Source: Robiginitalea biformata HTCC2501
GTDB taxonomy: Bacteria > Bacteroidota > Bacteroidia > Flavobacteriales > Flavobacteriaceae
Length of the DNA: 64,000 nt
NCBI RefSeq assembly: GCF_000024125.1
Contig: NC_013222.1
Location: 2,582,501 to 2,646,500, forward strand
Direction: 5' to 3'
Part shown: in pieces, positions 42,810 through 51,845 of the stretch
Layout: each line of letters starts with the position of its first letter
Numbering within the stretch: position 1 is the stretch's first letter
Program-made: the position numbers and the translations under genes
The notes under the pieces: model-generated
Database searches by the model: none
The model's input: the letters and a program-made list of their open reading frames with translations, nothing else
Told to the model about the DNA's origin: nothing

Positions 42810-43874
42810 ATGAAAAAACACAACTTCAGCGCCGGCCCGTGTATCCTGCCGGAATCCGTTATGAAAAAAGCGGCCGAGGCCGTGGTGGAACTGGACGGTT
42901 CCGGCCTTTCACTTATTGAAATCTCCCACCGGAGTCCTGCCTTTGTGGACATTATGGAGAGGGCTCGCAGCCTGGTCCTTGAACTGATGCAGCTCGAAGG
43001 GAAGGGATACGAAGTTCTTTTCCTGCAGGGTGGCGCCAGCCTGGAATTCCTGATGGTGGCCTACAACCTGCTTGAAAAGCGGGCGGGATATATCAACACG
43101 GGGACCTGGAGCGATAAAGCGATCAAGGAGGCCCGGATATTCGGCGAGGTTGTCGAGGTGGCCTCTTCCGGGGAATCCGGCTTCAACCATATTCCCAAAG
43201 GGTTTGACATCCCCGCAGGCCTGGACTACCTCCACCTGACCTCCAACAATACGATTTTCGGCACCCAGTTTAAAGACTTTCCAAAGGGGGACGCCCCCCT
43301 GATCGCAGACATGAGTTCCGACATCTTTTCCAGGGTAATCGACTATTCACAGTTCGACCTCATCTATGCGGGTGCCCAGAAAAATATGGGGCCGGCGGGT
43401 ACCACCCTGGTGGTGGTAAAGCCGGAGGTCCTGGGGCGCGTCAGCCGCAAAATCCCGTCCATGCTGGATTACCAGGTGCATATAGCCAAGGACAGTATGT
43501 TCAATACGCCCCCCGTATTCGCTGTATATACCTCCCTGCTTACCCTGGAGTGGTTGCGGGACCTCGGGGGGGTTGCGGCCATCGAAGAGCAGAATGAAAA
43601 GAAAGCCAAACTGTTGTATTCGGAAGTCGACCTGAACCCCCTCTTTGAGGGGTATGCCGCTAAAGAAGACCGCTCTCTGATGAACGCGACCTTCAACCTC
43701 ACCCGGCCCGAACTGAAGGAAACATTCGACGCCATGTGGAAGGAAGCAGGTATCAACGGATTGAACGGCCACCGGTCCGTAGGTGGTTATCGCGCCTCCA
43801 TGTACAATGCCCTGCCGCTCGAAAGCGTTGGGGTTTTGGTCGATGTGATGAGCGACCTGGAACGAAAGGCTTGA
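42810..43874 (+). CDS. serC: Phosphoserine aminotransferase
   Basis: SerC converts 3-phosphohydroxypyruvate to phosphoserine (serine synthesis) and acts in pyridoxine synthesis in some bacteria. The 354-aa protein begins MKKHNFSAGPCILP and contains FLQGGASLEF, LTSNNTIFGTQF, DMSSDI and the PLP lysine in AGAQKNMGPAG (about residue 191). The ATG at 42810 gives the family length; longer frames extend out of frame into the upstream gene. serA follows, so serine synthesis genes are paired here. Confidence 0.96.
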   Translation: MKKHNFSAGPCILPESVMKKAAEAVVELDGSGLSLIEISHRSPAFVDIMERARSLVLELMQLEGKGYEVLFLQGGASLEFLMVAYNLLEKRAGYINTGTWSDKAIKEARIFGEVVEVASSGESGFNHIPKGFDIPAGLDYLHLTSNNTIFGTQFKDFPKGDAPLIADMSSDIFSRVIDYSQFDLIYAGAQKNMGPAGTTLVVVKPEVLGRVSRKIPSMLDYQVHIAKDSMFNTPPVFAVYTSLLTLEWLRDLGGVAAIEEQNEKKAKLLYSEVDLNPLFEGYAAKEDRSLMNATFNLTRPELKETFDAMWKEAGINGLNGHRSVGGYRASMYNALPLESVGVLVDVMSDLERKA

Positions 43875-43926
43875 TATTGAAGGGCTTCATGCAGATAATA
43901 CGACTACAAACTGAACCTAATACCCT

Positions 43927-44889
43927 ATGATGCGCATTCTGGCCAACGACGGCCTCGCTGAACCGGCCATCGCCAAATTGGAATCGGCCGGGTTCGAAGT
44001 ACTGACCACCAAGGTGGCCCAGGAACAGTTGATCCCCTATCTGAACAAGGAAAATATCCGCGCCCTGCTGGTGAGGTCTGCAACCCAGGTAAACGAGGAA
44101 CTGATCGACGCCTGCCCGGGCTTGCTGCTGATTGGCCGTGCGGGTGTAGGCCTCGACAATATTGCTGTGGCCCATGCCCGCAAAAAAGGGTTGCATGTAA
44201 TCCACACCCCGAATGCATCGGCCAACTCGGTGGCCGAACTGGTTTTTGCCCACCTGCTCGGCGGGACGCGGTTTTTGCATGAGTCCAACCGGCATATGCC
44301 CCTGGAGGGGGACCAACAGTTCCGGGCCCTTAAAAAAGCCTATGCCGCCGGGCGGGAGGTTCGGGGCAAAACCCTGGGGATTATCGGGTTCGGCGGCATC
44401 GGTGAGGCTGTCGCCCGGATTGGCCTGGGATTGGGAATGGAAGTCTGCTTCCACGACACCCACCGGGACAGGGCCGTAATGACCCTTGAATTTGCCGGCG
44501 GGCAACAATACGATTTGGAAATCCAGGGATTCGGGCTGGATGAGTTGCTTTCCCGTTCGGATTTCGTGACCCTGCATGTCCCGGCCCAGGACCGCCCGGT
44601 AATCGGATCCCGGGAACTGGGTCTGATGCCCCGGGGTGCGGGCCTGATCAATACCTCCCGCGGCGGCGTCATTGACGAGGAGGCACTTCTTGCCGCATTG
44701 GATTCGGGCCATCTGAGCTTTGCAGGCCTCGATGTGTTTGCCGAGGAGCCGCGCCCCGGGGTACGATTGCTGATGAACCCGGACCTGTCCCTGAGCCCCC
44801 ATATCGGCGGCTCCACGCTGGAAGCCCAGGAGCGGATTGGGCTGGAACTGGCCGGCCAGGTAGTTGAATTGCTCAAAAAAGCGGATTGA
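43927..44889 (+). CDS. serA: D-3-phosphoglycerate dehydrogenase-like protein
   Basis: A 320-aa NAD-dependent 2-hydroxyacid dehydrogenase, in the position expected for the first step of serine synthesis. It shows IGRAGVGLDNI, the Rossmann GIIGFGGIGEAVA, NTSRGGVIDEEAL and the catalytic histidine in SPHIGGST. It lacks the C-terminal ACT regulatory domain of E. coli SerA, so allosteric control by serine is probably absent or different. The assignment as SerA, rather than another hydroxyacid dehydrogenase, rests on the adjacent serC. ATG at 43927 with another at 43930. Confidence 0.87.
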   Translation: MMRILANDGLAEPAIAKLESAGFEVLTTKVAQEQLIPYLNKENIRALLVRSATQVNEELIDACPGLLLIGRAGVGLDNIAVAHARKKGLHVIHTPNASANSVAELVFAHLLGGTRFLHESNRHMPLEGDQQFRALKKAYAAGREVRGKTLGIIGFGGIGEAVARIGLGLGMEVCFHDTHRDRAVMTLEFAGGQQYDLEIQGFGLDELLSRSDFVTLHVPAQDRPVIGSRELGLMPRGAGLINTSRGGVIDEEALLAALDSGHLSFAGLDVFAEEPRPGVRLLMNPDLSLSPHIGGSTLEAQERIGLELAGQVVELLKKAD

Positions 44890-44947
44890 GGCCTCCGGCA
44901 GGCCCCATCTTTTCGTATATTGCTCCTCCCATTAAAACCCTTTTCAC

Positions 44948-45583
44948 ATGTCCGGAATATTGGAATTACTCAACAGCCCGATGGGCAAACAACTCATTGA
45001 AGGGGTTTCCCGGGATACCGGAGAACCCGAAGACCAAACGGCTGATGTACTGAGCATGGCCATGCCCTTGCTAATGGGGGCCATGAAGAAAAACGTGTCT
45101 ACTCCGGACGGGGCCCAGGGCCTGATGAGCGCCCTCTCCTCAAAACATTCCGGGGGTATCCTGGACGACCTGGGCGGTCTGTTTGGCGGGGGTGTGGACG
45201 CAAAGGTGAAGCGGGACGGCGCCGGGATTCTCGGCCATATCCTGGGAAGCAAGCAGCCGGCCGTGGAAAGCGCTCTGAGCCAGAAATCCGGGATGGACGC
45301 CTCCTCGGTTGCAAATATCCTGCAAGTTGCCGCTCCTATCCTGATGGGGTTCCTGGGGCGCCAGCGTTCCCAGAACAATGTTTCTGATGCCAACGGCCTC
45401 AATACACTCCTGGGCAGCATGCTCGGGGGGCAGCCCCACCGGAACCAGAGCCTGATAGAAAGCCTGATAGACGCCGACGGGGACGGCAGTGTGCTGGATG
45501 ATGTTGCGGACATGGTACTCGGGAGCAAACAAAACAAGAAAGGCGGATTGGGTGGCTTGCTCGGCGGGCTATTTGGAAGATAA
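44948..45583 (+). CDS. DUF937-family protein
   Basis: A 211-aa protein with the glycine-rich, alanine/leucine repeat architecture of DUF937 (YidB-like) proteins: GILELLNSPMGKQLIEG, LPLLMGAMKKN, GILGHILGSKQP and the closing GLGGLLGGLFGR. Function unknown; family members may be cytoplasmic stress-linked proteins. It follows serA by 58 nt, and a strong terminator follows. Confidence 0.85.
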   Translation: MSGILELLNSPMGKQLIEGVSRDTGEPEDQTADVLSMAMPLLMGAMKKNVSTPDGAQGLMSALSSKHSGGILDDLGGLFGGGVDAKVKRDGAGILGHILGSKQPAVESALSQKSGMDASSVANILQVAAPILMGFLGRQRSQNNVSDANGLNTLLGSMLGGQPHRNQSLIESLIDADGDGSVLDDVADMVLGSKQNKKGGLGGLLGGLFGR

Positions 45584-45625
45584 TCAGGCGCTGGCCTATC
45601 ACCCTGTTTAGCGAATTTTTAACGA

Positions 45626-45654
45626 AACCGCCGGAAAACCTCCGGCGGTTTTTT
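45626..45654 (+). terminator. Intrinsic terminator after the DUF937 gene
   Basis: AACCGCCGGA-(5)-TCCGGCGGTT forms a 10-bp GC-rich stem followed by six Ts. It lies 43 nt past the DUF937 stop and before the DUF6146-type gene. Confidence 0.92.
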
Positions 45655-45678
45655 CTTATTTTAAGAGAAAGTATCGCT

Positions 45679-46131
45679 ATGAAATATTTTATCTCCACCA
45701 CCCTCGTGGCTGCCCTGGTCCTGTTGCTGGCCGCCTGTTCCGGCCAGCAAGGCATTGCCATGAGCGAGCAGGAAAAGGAAGTGCTCAACAGCCAGGGGCC
45801 GGACAGCGTGCGGATTGCCGATGCAGAAACCGAATACGAGATCATTATCATCGAACCGGGTTTCTACAACTGGTTGGTCAGCATCGCCAAACCCGAAGGC
45901 TATTATTCCCAGACTTTTTTGGAGAACCGCAACCATATCTACGTCACCAATTGGAACCAACGGGCGCTGCAACCGGCCCAGTACGGCGGGGCCGACCTCT
46001 ACGCCCTCCCGATTGACTACGACCCGCAGGTAGACTATGGCTACGAGGTAAACTACAAACTCTACAATTACTTTATCTATTTCCAGCGGCGATACAACCA
46101 GCGGCTCGGGCCCTGGGTACCGAGAATCTGA
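45679..46131 (+). CDS. DUF6146-type lipoprotein
   Basis: A 150-aa lipoprotein: lipobox LAAC at Cys20, then a short linker and a compact domain with IIIIEPGFYNWLVSIAKP and a tyrosine-rich C-terminus (VNYKLYNYFIYFQRRYNQR). This layout is recalled from a conserved Bacteroidota family of unknown function. It lies just after a terminator and is followed by a short intergenic region with a -7 element for the next gene. Confidence 0.72.
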   Translation: MKYFISTTLVAALVLLLAACSGQQGIAMSEQEKEVLNSQGPDSVRIADAETEYEIIIIEPGFYNWLVSIAKPEGYYSQTFLENRNHIYVTNWNQRALQPAQYGGADLYALPIDYDPQVDYGYEVNYKLYNYFIYFQRRYNQRLGPWVPRI

Positions 46132-46209
46132 CCCCGTGCCCGGAATACTCCGGCCCTACAAATCGGAGATTCCAGCCCCGGGGGCACCGGGCACATGAGT
46201 ATGAATGCG

Positions 46210-46217
46210 TATATTTG
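46210..46217 (+). promoter_or_regulatory. Bacteroidota -7 element for the DUF6787-type gene
   Basis: TATATTTG lies 18 nt upstream of ATG 46236 and matches TAnnTTTG; -33 unclear. Confidence 0.55.
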
Positions 46218-46235
46218 CCGCCAGTTTACACGGAG

Positions 46236-46553
46236 ATGAAGAAACTCAAACAGCGCTGGGGAATTACCTCGAATTTTCAATTAATCGTCATCCTGATCGT
46301 TTTCGCCATTACCGGGTCCGCCTCGGTTTGGGTGGCCAAGCCTTTTTTGAACTGGATCGGGCTGGATGCGCTCCGCGAAGGTTCGGGCGGCTGGCGGCCA
46401 ATACTCTACTGGACGCTTCGGCTCCTGCTTATTTTCCCCTTTTACCAGGTACTCTTAGTTACCTTCGGGTGGATCTTCGGCCAGTTCCGGTTTTTCTGGA
46501 ATTTCGAAAAGAAGATGCTGCAGCGCATGGGGCTGGGTTTTCTCCTCTCTTGA
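46236..46553 (+). CDS. DUF6787-type small membrane protein
   Basis: A 105-aa protein with two hydrophobic helices (about residues 14-35 and 53-80), starting MKKLKQRWGITSNFQL. It is a conserved Bacteroidota membrane protein of unknown role. ATG at 46236 is preferred to an earlier in-frame start at 46215, which overlaps the promoter element. It precedes the His-rich secreted protein gene but is not obviously co-transcribed with it. Confidence 0.7.
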   Translation: MKKLKQRWGITSNFQLIVILIVFAITGSASVWVAKPFLNWIGLDALREGSGGWRPILYWTLRLLLIFPFYQVLLVTFGWIFGQFRFFWNFEKKMLQRMGLGFLLS

Positions 46554-46617
46554 ATTAAGTTTTATTTAACAGCCTGAGGCGGGTCAATTCCTTTATTTTG
46601 CATTGAGTCCCTCTTGT

Positions 46618-46923
46618 ATGATTCGAATACTCATTTCCTGGCTGCTTTTTGTCTGCCTGTCGCTCCCGACAGTTGCCAAACTGTCACACGCGCTGGATGG
46701 GCATATCCGGATAGAATGCAACGAGGATATCCCCAATCATATTCACCAGGCTGAATTTGATTGTGAATTCCATAAATATCACATTGTCACCCCGCTTGAG
46801 GCTTCATGTTTCCTATGGGAGCCTTTCCAATTTGCAGTAAACCACCGACCCCTAATATATACCGTTCAAGGGGTGGCGGGTGACTCTCCCCGGTTTTATT
46901 CGTTACGGGCGCCTCCGGTTTAA
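46618..46923 (+). CDS. His-rich secreted protein upstream of a TonB receptor
   Basis: A 101-aa protein with a signal peptide (residues 1-20, LLFVCLSLPTVA). The mature region has clustered histidines and cysteines (HALDGHIRIECNED, NHIHQAEFDCEFHKYHIV), which look able to bind a divalent metal. No family name was recognised with certainty, but similar His/Cys proteins are recalled upstream of metal-related TonB receptors in Flavobacteriaceae. Start at 46618 is preferred to 46603. It lies 70 nt upstream of the TonB receptor. Confidence 0.65.
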   Translation: MIRILISWLLFVCLSLPTVAKLSHALDGHIRIECNEDIPNHIHQAEFDCEFHKYHIVTPLEASCFLWEPFQFAVNHRPLIYTVQGVAGDSPRFYSLRAPPV

Positions 46924-46993
46924 CCCGGCTCTTATTGGCACCCTTACCATTTGGGTGTACTTTCCTTTACATAACGACTAAATCCGCTTACCA

Positions 46994-49264
46994 ATGAGAA
47001 TACTATTTACCATAGGCTGCCTGCTGCTTGCGGGCATGCTTCACGCCCAGCATGAACTGCAGGGCCGCGTACTGGACGCTTCTGACAATGCCCCCCTGGA
47101 ACAGGCTACCGTCTATTTTCCCCAACTCGAAAACGGGGTGATTACCGATACCGATGGAAATTTCCATATCCGACAATTGCCTGAAGGCACATACAAGTTG
47201 GTGGTATCGATGATCGGATATGCCGCGTTCACCCAAAGCATTACCCTGGGGGAAAATAACCCTTCACTGACCATCCGCCTCCGGCCTAGTGCCATCGAAA
47301 TGGAAGAAGTCATCGTGTCCACGCCGTTTCACAAATTGCAACGCGAAAATGTTATGAAAGTGGAACAGGCCCCCCTGGCTGAAATCCGGAAAAACGGGTC
47401 CCCTACCCTCGCCGAAGGCCTCCGCCAAATCGCCGGTGTGGAGACGGTGAGTACCGGGGTGGGAATCGGCAAACCTGTGATTCGTGGTTTGAGTTCGAAC
47501 CGGGTTTTGGTTTATACTCAGGGTATTCGGATGGAAAATCAGCAATTCGGAGATGAACACGGCCTCGGAATCAGCGATGCCGGAATCGAAAGTGTTGAAG
47601 TGATCAAAGGCCCTGCTTCACTTCTCTACGGTTCCGATGCGCTGGGGGGGGTATTATACCTAAACCCGCAGCGATATGCCCCGGCGGGCACTGCGCAGGC
47701 GGATGCCACAGCCCTATATTTCGGTAACACATCCGGGGTCGCAGCGAATGCAGGGGCCGGCGTTTCCGGAGAGAAATGGAAATTCCTGGCCCGACTTGCC
47801 AGGGCATCCCATGCAGATTACCAGGATGGTGGGGATACCCGCATCACGAATTCCCGGTTCAGCGAATGGGACCTGAAGACAGGCGTGGGTTATGCATCCG
47901 GCCGGTTCAAAAACGATTTGCGATACAACTACAACCGTTCGGAACCAGGCATTCCCGAGGAAATCGGGGTGCAGGGAACAGATCGGACACCTTTGTTACC
48001 CTACCAGGAAATAGAATCGCACATTCTAAGTAATACCACGGAATTCTTTATGAAAAATTCCAGTCTCAAAGTAATCCTGGGTTACGTGGGAAATTCTCGG
48101 TTGGAATTCGAAGACCATGAAGAGCATGCAGGAGAAGAAGATGGGGAGGAGCATGCCGAAGAAGAACACGGAGAAGAAGGCCCGTCTCTGGATATGCAAC
48201 TCAATACGCTGAACTATAACCTGCAGTATCAATTCAGTCCTTCGGGGGATAGCTGGCAGACCGTAGTGGGCTTACAGGGCATGTGGCAAGAAAACTCCAA
48301 TGCGGGGGAAGAAATCCTCGTCCCGGACGCCCGCACAGTCGATGTGGGGTTGATGGCCACCTCGCATGTCCACTTCGAGAAAAGCGACCTGCAACTCGGG
48401 CTCCGGTACGACCGGCGACAAATCGATAGCGATGCGTTTGGCACACCCGGAGAAAGCGAATACATCGGACCATTGGATCGTTCCTTCAATAGCTTTAACG
48501 CCGCCGCAGGATACCGCATAGACATTGCACCACGAGTGATCGGTCGCCTGAATCTGGCCTCGGGGTTCCGGGCACCAAACTTGTCCGAACTGGGCTCCAA
48601 TGGAACACACTCCGGCGCAAACCGCTTTGAAATCGGAAATCCGGACCTGGAAAACGAACGCAATGTTCAGGCCGACCTTTCCCTGGAATATAAAGGAGAA
48701 CACTTTGAGTTGGGGATCAACGGATTCCATAACCGGATCCGGGATTTTATCTTTATAGCCCCAACGGGGAATACTGTGGAAGGGGACCCGGAGTTTCAAT
48801 ACCGGCAACAGGATGCCACCCTCTATGGGGGCGAGGCTGTTTTCCACCTGCACCCGCATCCGCTGGACTGGCTGCACCTTCAAAGCAACGTGGCTGTAGT
48901 AATCGGGGAACTCGATTCCGGGACGCCATTGCCGCTTATCCCGCCGGTAAATTGGCGGAATACACTTCGGGTGGAATGGGATAAAATTTCAAGTAACCTG
49001 GAAAACTTTTATGGATTCCTGGGATTAGAAACCTATTTCAGGCAGGGCAGGCCTGGGGATTTTGAAACGGAAACCCCGGCTTACAACCTCGTTCATGCGG
49101 GACTCGGAACCCGACTTCCGCTTTTCGGGAACCCCCTGGATATCCGGATTGCCGCAAATAACCTGCTGGACACCAAATACATCGCCCACCTCTCACGCAT
49201 AAAGGCCGACGGCATCAACAATATGGGAAGAAATATCAGCCTCGGGTTGAGCATGACGCTGTAA
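46994..49264 (+). CDS. TonB-dependent receptor, probably for zinc or another metal
   Basis: A 756-aa outer-membrane receptor. Residues 1-18 are the signal peptide; about 20-100 a CarboxypepD_reg domain (GRVLDASDNAPLEQATVYFP); about 110-220 the plug (VIRGLSSNRVLVYTQGIRMEN, SVEVIKGPASLLYGSDALGG); the rest is the barrel, ending in a typical aromatic-terminated strand region. A loop near 371-397 is extremely rich in His and acidic residues (EDHEEHAGEEDGEEHAEEEH), as seen in ZnuD-type zinc receptors. The preceding His-rich secreted protein supports a metal substrate; zinc is inference. Confidence 0.85.
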   Translation: MRILFTIGCLLLAGMLHAQHELQGRVLDASDNAPLEQATVYFPQLENGVITDTDGNFHIRQLPEGTYKLVVSMIGYAAFTQSITLGENNPSLTIRLRPSAIEMEEVIVSTPFHKLQRENVMKVEQAPLAEIRKNGSPTLAEGLRQIAGVETVSTGVGIGKPVIRGLSSNRVLVYTQGIRMENQQFGDEHGLGISDAGIESVEVIKGPASLLYGSDALGGVLYLNPQRYAPAGTAQADATALYFGNTSGVAANAGAGVSGEKWKFLARLARASHADYQDGGDTRITNSRFSEWDLKTGVGYASGRFKNDLRYNYNRSEPGIPEEIGVQGTDRTPLLPYQEIESHILSNTTEFFMKNSSLKVILGYVGNSRLEFEDHEEHAGEEDGEEHAEEEHGEEGPSLDMQLNTLNYNLQYQFSPSGDSWQTVVGLQGMWQENSNAGEEILVPDARTVDVGLMATSHVHFEKSDLQLGLRYDRRQIDSDAFGTPGESEYIGPLDRSFNSFNAAAGYRIDIAPRVIGRLNLASGFRAPNLSELGSNGTHSGANRFEIGNPDLENERNVQADLSLEYKGEHFELGINGFHNRIRDFIFIAPTGNTVEGDPEFQYRQQDATLYGGEAVFHLHPHPLDWLHLQSNVAVVIGELDSGTPLPLIPPVNWRNTLRVEWDKISSNLENFYGFLGLETYFRQGRPGDFETETPAYNLVHAGLGTRLPLFGNPLDIRIAANNLLDTKYIAHLSRIKADGINNMGRNISLGLSMTL

Positions 49265-49314
49265 CCCAAAGCGGGTCGGATTCCAATAAGGAATAACTCA
49301 TTTGATAATTGATA

Positions 49315-49339
49315 AGCGCCCGGGCATTTCCCGGGCGCT
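49315..49339. terminator. GC-rich hairpin after the TonB receptor
   Basis: AGCGCCCGGG-(5)-CCCGGGCGCT is a perfect 10-bp inverted repeat between the receptor and the convergent small membrane gene. Its T tract is weak, so it could be a transcript-end hairpin rather than a canonical terminator. Confidence 0.6.
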
Positions 49340-49354
49340 CGCTATTTCCTTTAT

Positions 49355-49651
49355 TTAGCGGGTTGACGGGTCATGCCTTCCTTTCCGAATCCAATAGGTA
49401 TATATCCACATAAGCGTGAAGGTCGGAACGATGTCCGTCCCCGGAAGCAACTCCTCGGCAAAGGCGACGAATCCTGCGGCTCGTCCGGCTGTACCGGCAT
49501 AGAGCTGTGTCATCAACCAGCCGGCAACCGGGGCCCAGATCAGGTCCAGGGCCGGCCCCAGCCCGGGGATGAGCAGGGAAAGCATCCCGATCCCGTCGAA
49601 CAGCAGCCCGAAGAGGAGTTTCCTTTTTTTACCTTCAAATAACGCATTCAT
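49355..49651 (-). CDS. Small membrane protein of unknown function
   Basis: A 98-aa protein with two or three hydrophobic helices (LLFGLLFDGIGMLSLLIPG, APVAGWLMTQLYAG, TLMWIYTYW). The LIPGLGPALDLIWAP segment recalls DUF4112 proteins, but that link is weak. It is convergent with the TonB receptor and lies 15 nt downstream of folE in the same direction, so co-transcription with folE is possible. Confidence 0.6.
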   Translation of the reverse strand: MNALFEGKKRKLLFGLLFDGIGMLSLLIPGLGPALDLIWAPVAGWLMTQLYAGTAGRAAGFVAFAEELLPGTDIVPTFTLMWIYTYWIRKGRHDPSTR

Positions 49652-49666
49652 TTCGGGCGGGTTGCA

Positions 49667-50263
49667 TCAGTGGAGTTCCGAACTGATCAGTTTCAGGAAT
49701 TCGTTCCGGGTTTCGCTTTTTTCGAACTGGCCCCGGAACCCGGAGGTTGTCGTAACCGAGTTTTGTTTCTGTACGCCCCGCATCATCATGCACATATGGG
49801 CTGCCTCAATGACCACGGCAACCCCCCGGGGCTTCAAGGTGGTATTGATACATTCCAGGATATCGTCCGTGAGGCGTTCCTGCACCTGGAGGCGGCGGGC
49901 AAAGACATCCACCACCCGGGGGATTTTGCTCAGGCCGACGATGTGGCCGTCCGGGATGTAGGCCACGTGGGCCTTGCCGTAAAAAGGGAGCATATGGTGT
50001 TCGCAGAGGGAGTACACCTCGATATCCTTGATAAGGACCATTTCGCTATAGGATTCCCGGAACATGGCGCCCTTGAGGATTTCGACCGCATCCTGCCGGT
50101 ACCCCTGGGTGAGGAACAGCATGGCTTTGGCGGCTCGTTCCGGGGTCTTGAGCAGGCCCTCCCGGGCCGGGTCCTCCCCGATCTCCCTGAGGATGCGCTC
50201 GTAGTGGTCGGTAACTTCCCGGGTGACCTCAATATTGTACTCTTCAAGGTGGCGATACGGCAT
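49667..50263 (-). CDS. folE: GTP cyclohydrolase I
   Basis: FolE makes 7,8-dihydroneopterin triphosphate, the first step of folate (and pterin) synthesis. The 198-aa protein has [33 protein letters not shown] and the zinc-binding [12 protein letters not shown] at 50263. The upstream divergent gene is the ABC ATPase at 50390. Confidence 0.97.
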   Translation of the reverse strand: MPYRHLEEYNIEVTREVTDHYERILREIGEDPAREGLLKTPERAAKAMLFLTQGYRQDAVEILKGAMFRESYSEMVLIKDIEVYSLCEHHMLPFYGKAHVAYIPDGHIVGLSKIPRVVDVFARRLQVQERLTDDILECINTTLKPRGVAVVIEAAHMCMMMRGVQKQNSVTTTSGFRGQFEKSETRNEFLKLISSELH

Positions 50264-50389
50264 GGTTGTGAATTTGCATTAAAGATGGGAAAAAAAACCG
50301 GTTTTTGGCCCATGCCTGCGGGTACTTAGGCGGAATTGATTTTGCGGATTCTGGCCGAATAGTTACTTTCCCCGTCGGAATAAGACCCA

Positions 50390-51052
50390 ATGATCAGCGC
50401 TGCAAATATTCACAAGTTTTACGGGGACCTCGAAGTCCTCAAAGGGGTCGACCTGGAGATCGGGGAGGCTGAAATCGTTTCCGTGGTCGGGGCCTCCGGG
50501 GCGGGCAAAACCACCTTGTTGCAGATCCTGGGCACCCTGGACCAGCCGGCCCCCGGGTACGATACCCGGGTAACCATCGCCGGGCAGGACATTACAGGTC
50601 TCGGGGAGAAGCAGATGGCGCGGTTTCGCAATGAGCGGATCGGGTTTATCTTTCAATTCCACCAGCTGCTGCCGGAATTCACTGCCCTTGAAAACGTCTG
50701 TATCCCCGCGTTCATCCGGAATACGGAACGAGCGGAAGCCGAAGCACAGGCCCGGGAACTCATGGAATTTTTGGGGTTGGGCAGCCGGATGGACCATAAG
50801 CCTTCCCAACTCTCCGGAGGGGAACAACAACGGGTGGCCGTGGCCCGGGCCCTGATCAACAAGCCCGCGGTTATATTAGCCGATGAACCGAGCGGGAACC
50901 TGGATTCCGCCAGCGCCGACCGCCTGCACAACCTGTTCTTTGAACTCCGGGACACCTATGGGCAGACCTTCGTCATCGTCACCCACAACGAGGAACTTGC
51001 CGGAATGGCGGACCGGACGCTGACCATGGTGGACGGGCAAATTGTTTCCTGA
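50390..51052 (+). CDS. ABC transporter ATP-binding protein (LolD-like)
   Basis: A 220-aa ABC ATPase. Walker A is GASGAGKTT, the signature is [15 protein letters not shown], Walker B is [12 protein letters not shown], and the Q-loop and H-loop (VTHNEE) are present. Sequence pattern and size match the MacB/LolD group that drives lipoprotein or envelope export. No membrane subunit lies next to it, which is common for Bacteroidota. The TIGR02757 gene follows 6 nt later. Confidence 0.9.
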   Translation: MISAANIHKFYGDLEVLKGVDLEIGEAEIVSVVGASGAGKTTLLQILGTLDQPAPGYDTRVTIAGQDITGLGEKQMARFRNERIGFIFQFHQLLPEFTALENVCIPAFIRNTERAEAEAQARELMEFLGLGSRMDHKPSQLSGGEQQRVAVARALINKPAVILADEPSGNLDSASADRLHNLFFELRDTYGQTFVIVTHNEELAGMADRTLTMVDGQIVS

Positions 51053-51058
51053 CATCTC

Positions 51059-51826
51059 ATGACCCTCAACGAAAAACGCGAATTCCTGGATGCCAAAGTA
51101 TCCAGCTACCAGCAGCCGGAATTCCTGGAAACCGACCCGATTCGCATCCCGCACAGCTTCCGCCGCAAGGAGGACATCGAAATATCAGGATTCCTGGCGG
51201 CCACCATTGCCTGGGGCAACCGGAAGAGCATCATTCGCAGCGCCAACCGGATGATGGAGCTCATGGGGCAGGCACCCTTTGATTTCGTCATGCAGGCAAC
51301 TCCTTCCGACCTCGACAGCCTGGACGGATTCGTGCACCGGACATTTAACGCCGATGACCTCCGCACCTTTACCCGCGCCCTCCGGCATATCTACAGCGAA
51401 CACGGCGGCCTGGAAGGGGTTTTCACCAAATACGCCCCTTCAGGCATGCAACCCGCCATTTCCAGGGTCCGCGAACATTTTTTTGAAATCCCGCATGCTC
51501 CCCGCACCCGGAAACACTTCTCGGACCCGGCGCGCGGATCGGCGGCCAAGCGGCTGAACATGTTTTTGCGCTGGATGGTCCGCCCGGCATCCGGGGGCGT
51601 GGACTTTGGCTTGTGGAAAAACATCCCCCCGGCAATTCTCTCCTGCCCCCTGGATGTGCACAGCGGCAAGGTGGCCCGGGCCCTCGGCCTGCTCAAACGC
51701 AAACAAAACGACGCCCGGGCCGTGGCGGAACTGGACACATCCCTGCGTAAACTCGACCCGGTAGACCCGGTCAAATACGATTTCGCCCTGTTCGGCCTTG
51801 GGGTGTTCGAAGGGTTTCCCTCCTGA
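51059..51826 (+). CDS. TIGR02757-family protein
   Basis: A 255-aa protein recalled as a member of TIGR02757, a conserved family of unknown function in Bacteroidota and some others. It contains ISGFLAATIAWGNRKSIIRSA and FLRWMVRPASGGVDFGLW, the diagnostic segments. The helical fold resembles base-excision repair (HhH) proteins, and the WM.RP...D..LW region recalls DNA glycosylases, but this is inference. It follows the LolD-like gene by 6 nt. Confidence 0.82.
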   Translation: MTLNEKREFLDAKVSSYQQPEFLETDPIRIPHSFRRKEDIEISGFLAATIAWGNRKSIIRSANRMMELMGQAPFDFVMQATPSDLDSLDGFVHRTFNADDLRTFTRALRHIYSEHGGLEGVFTKYAPSGMQPAISRVREHFFEIPHAPRTRKHFSDPARGSAAKRLNMFLRWMVRPASGGVDFGLWKNIPPAILSCPLDVHSGKVARALGLLKRKQNDARAVAELDTSLRKLDPVDPVKYDFALFGLGVFEGFPS

Positions 51827-51845
51827 ACGGGCAATTGAAAACCAG

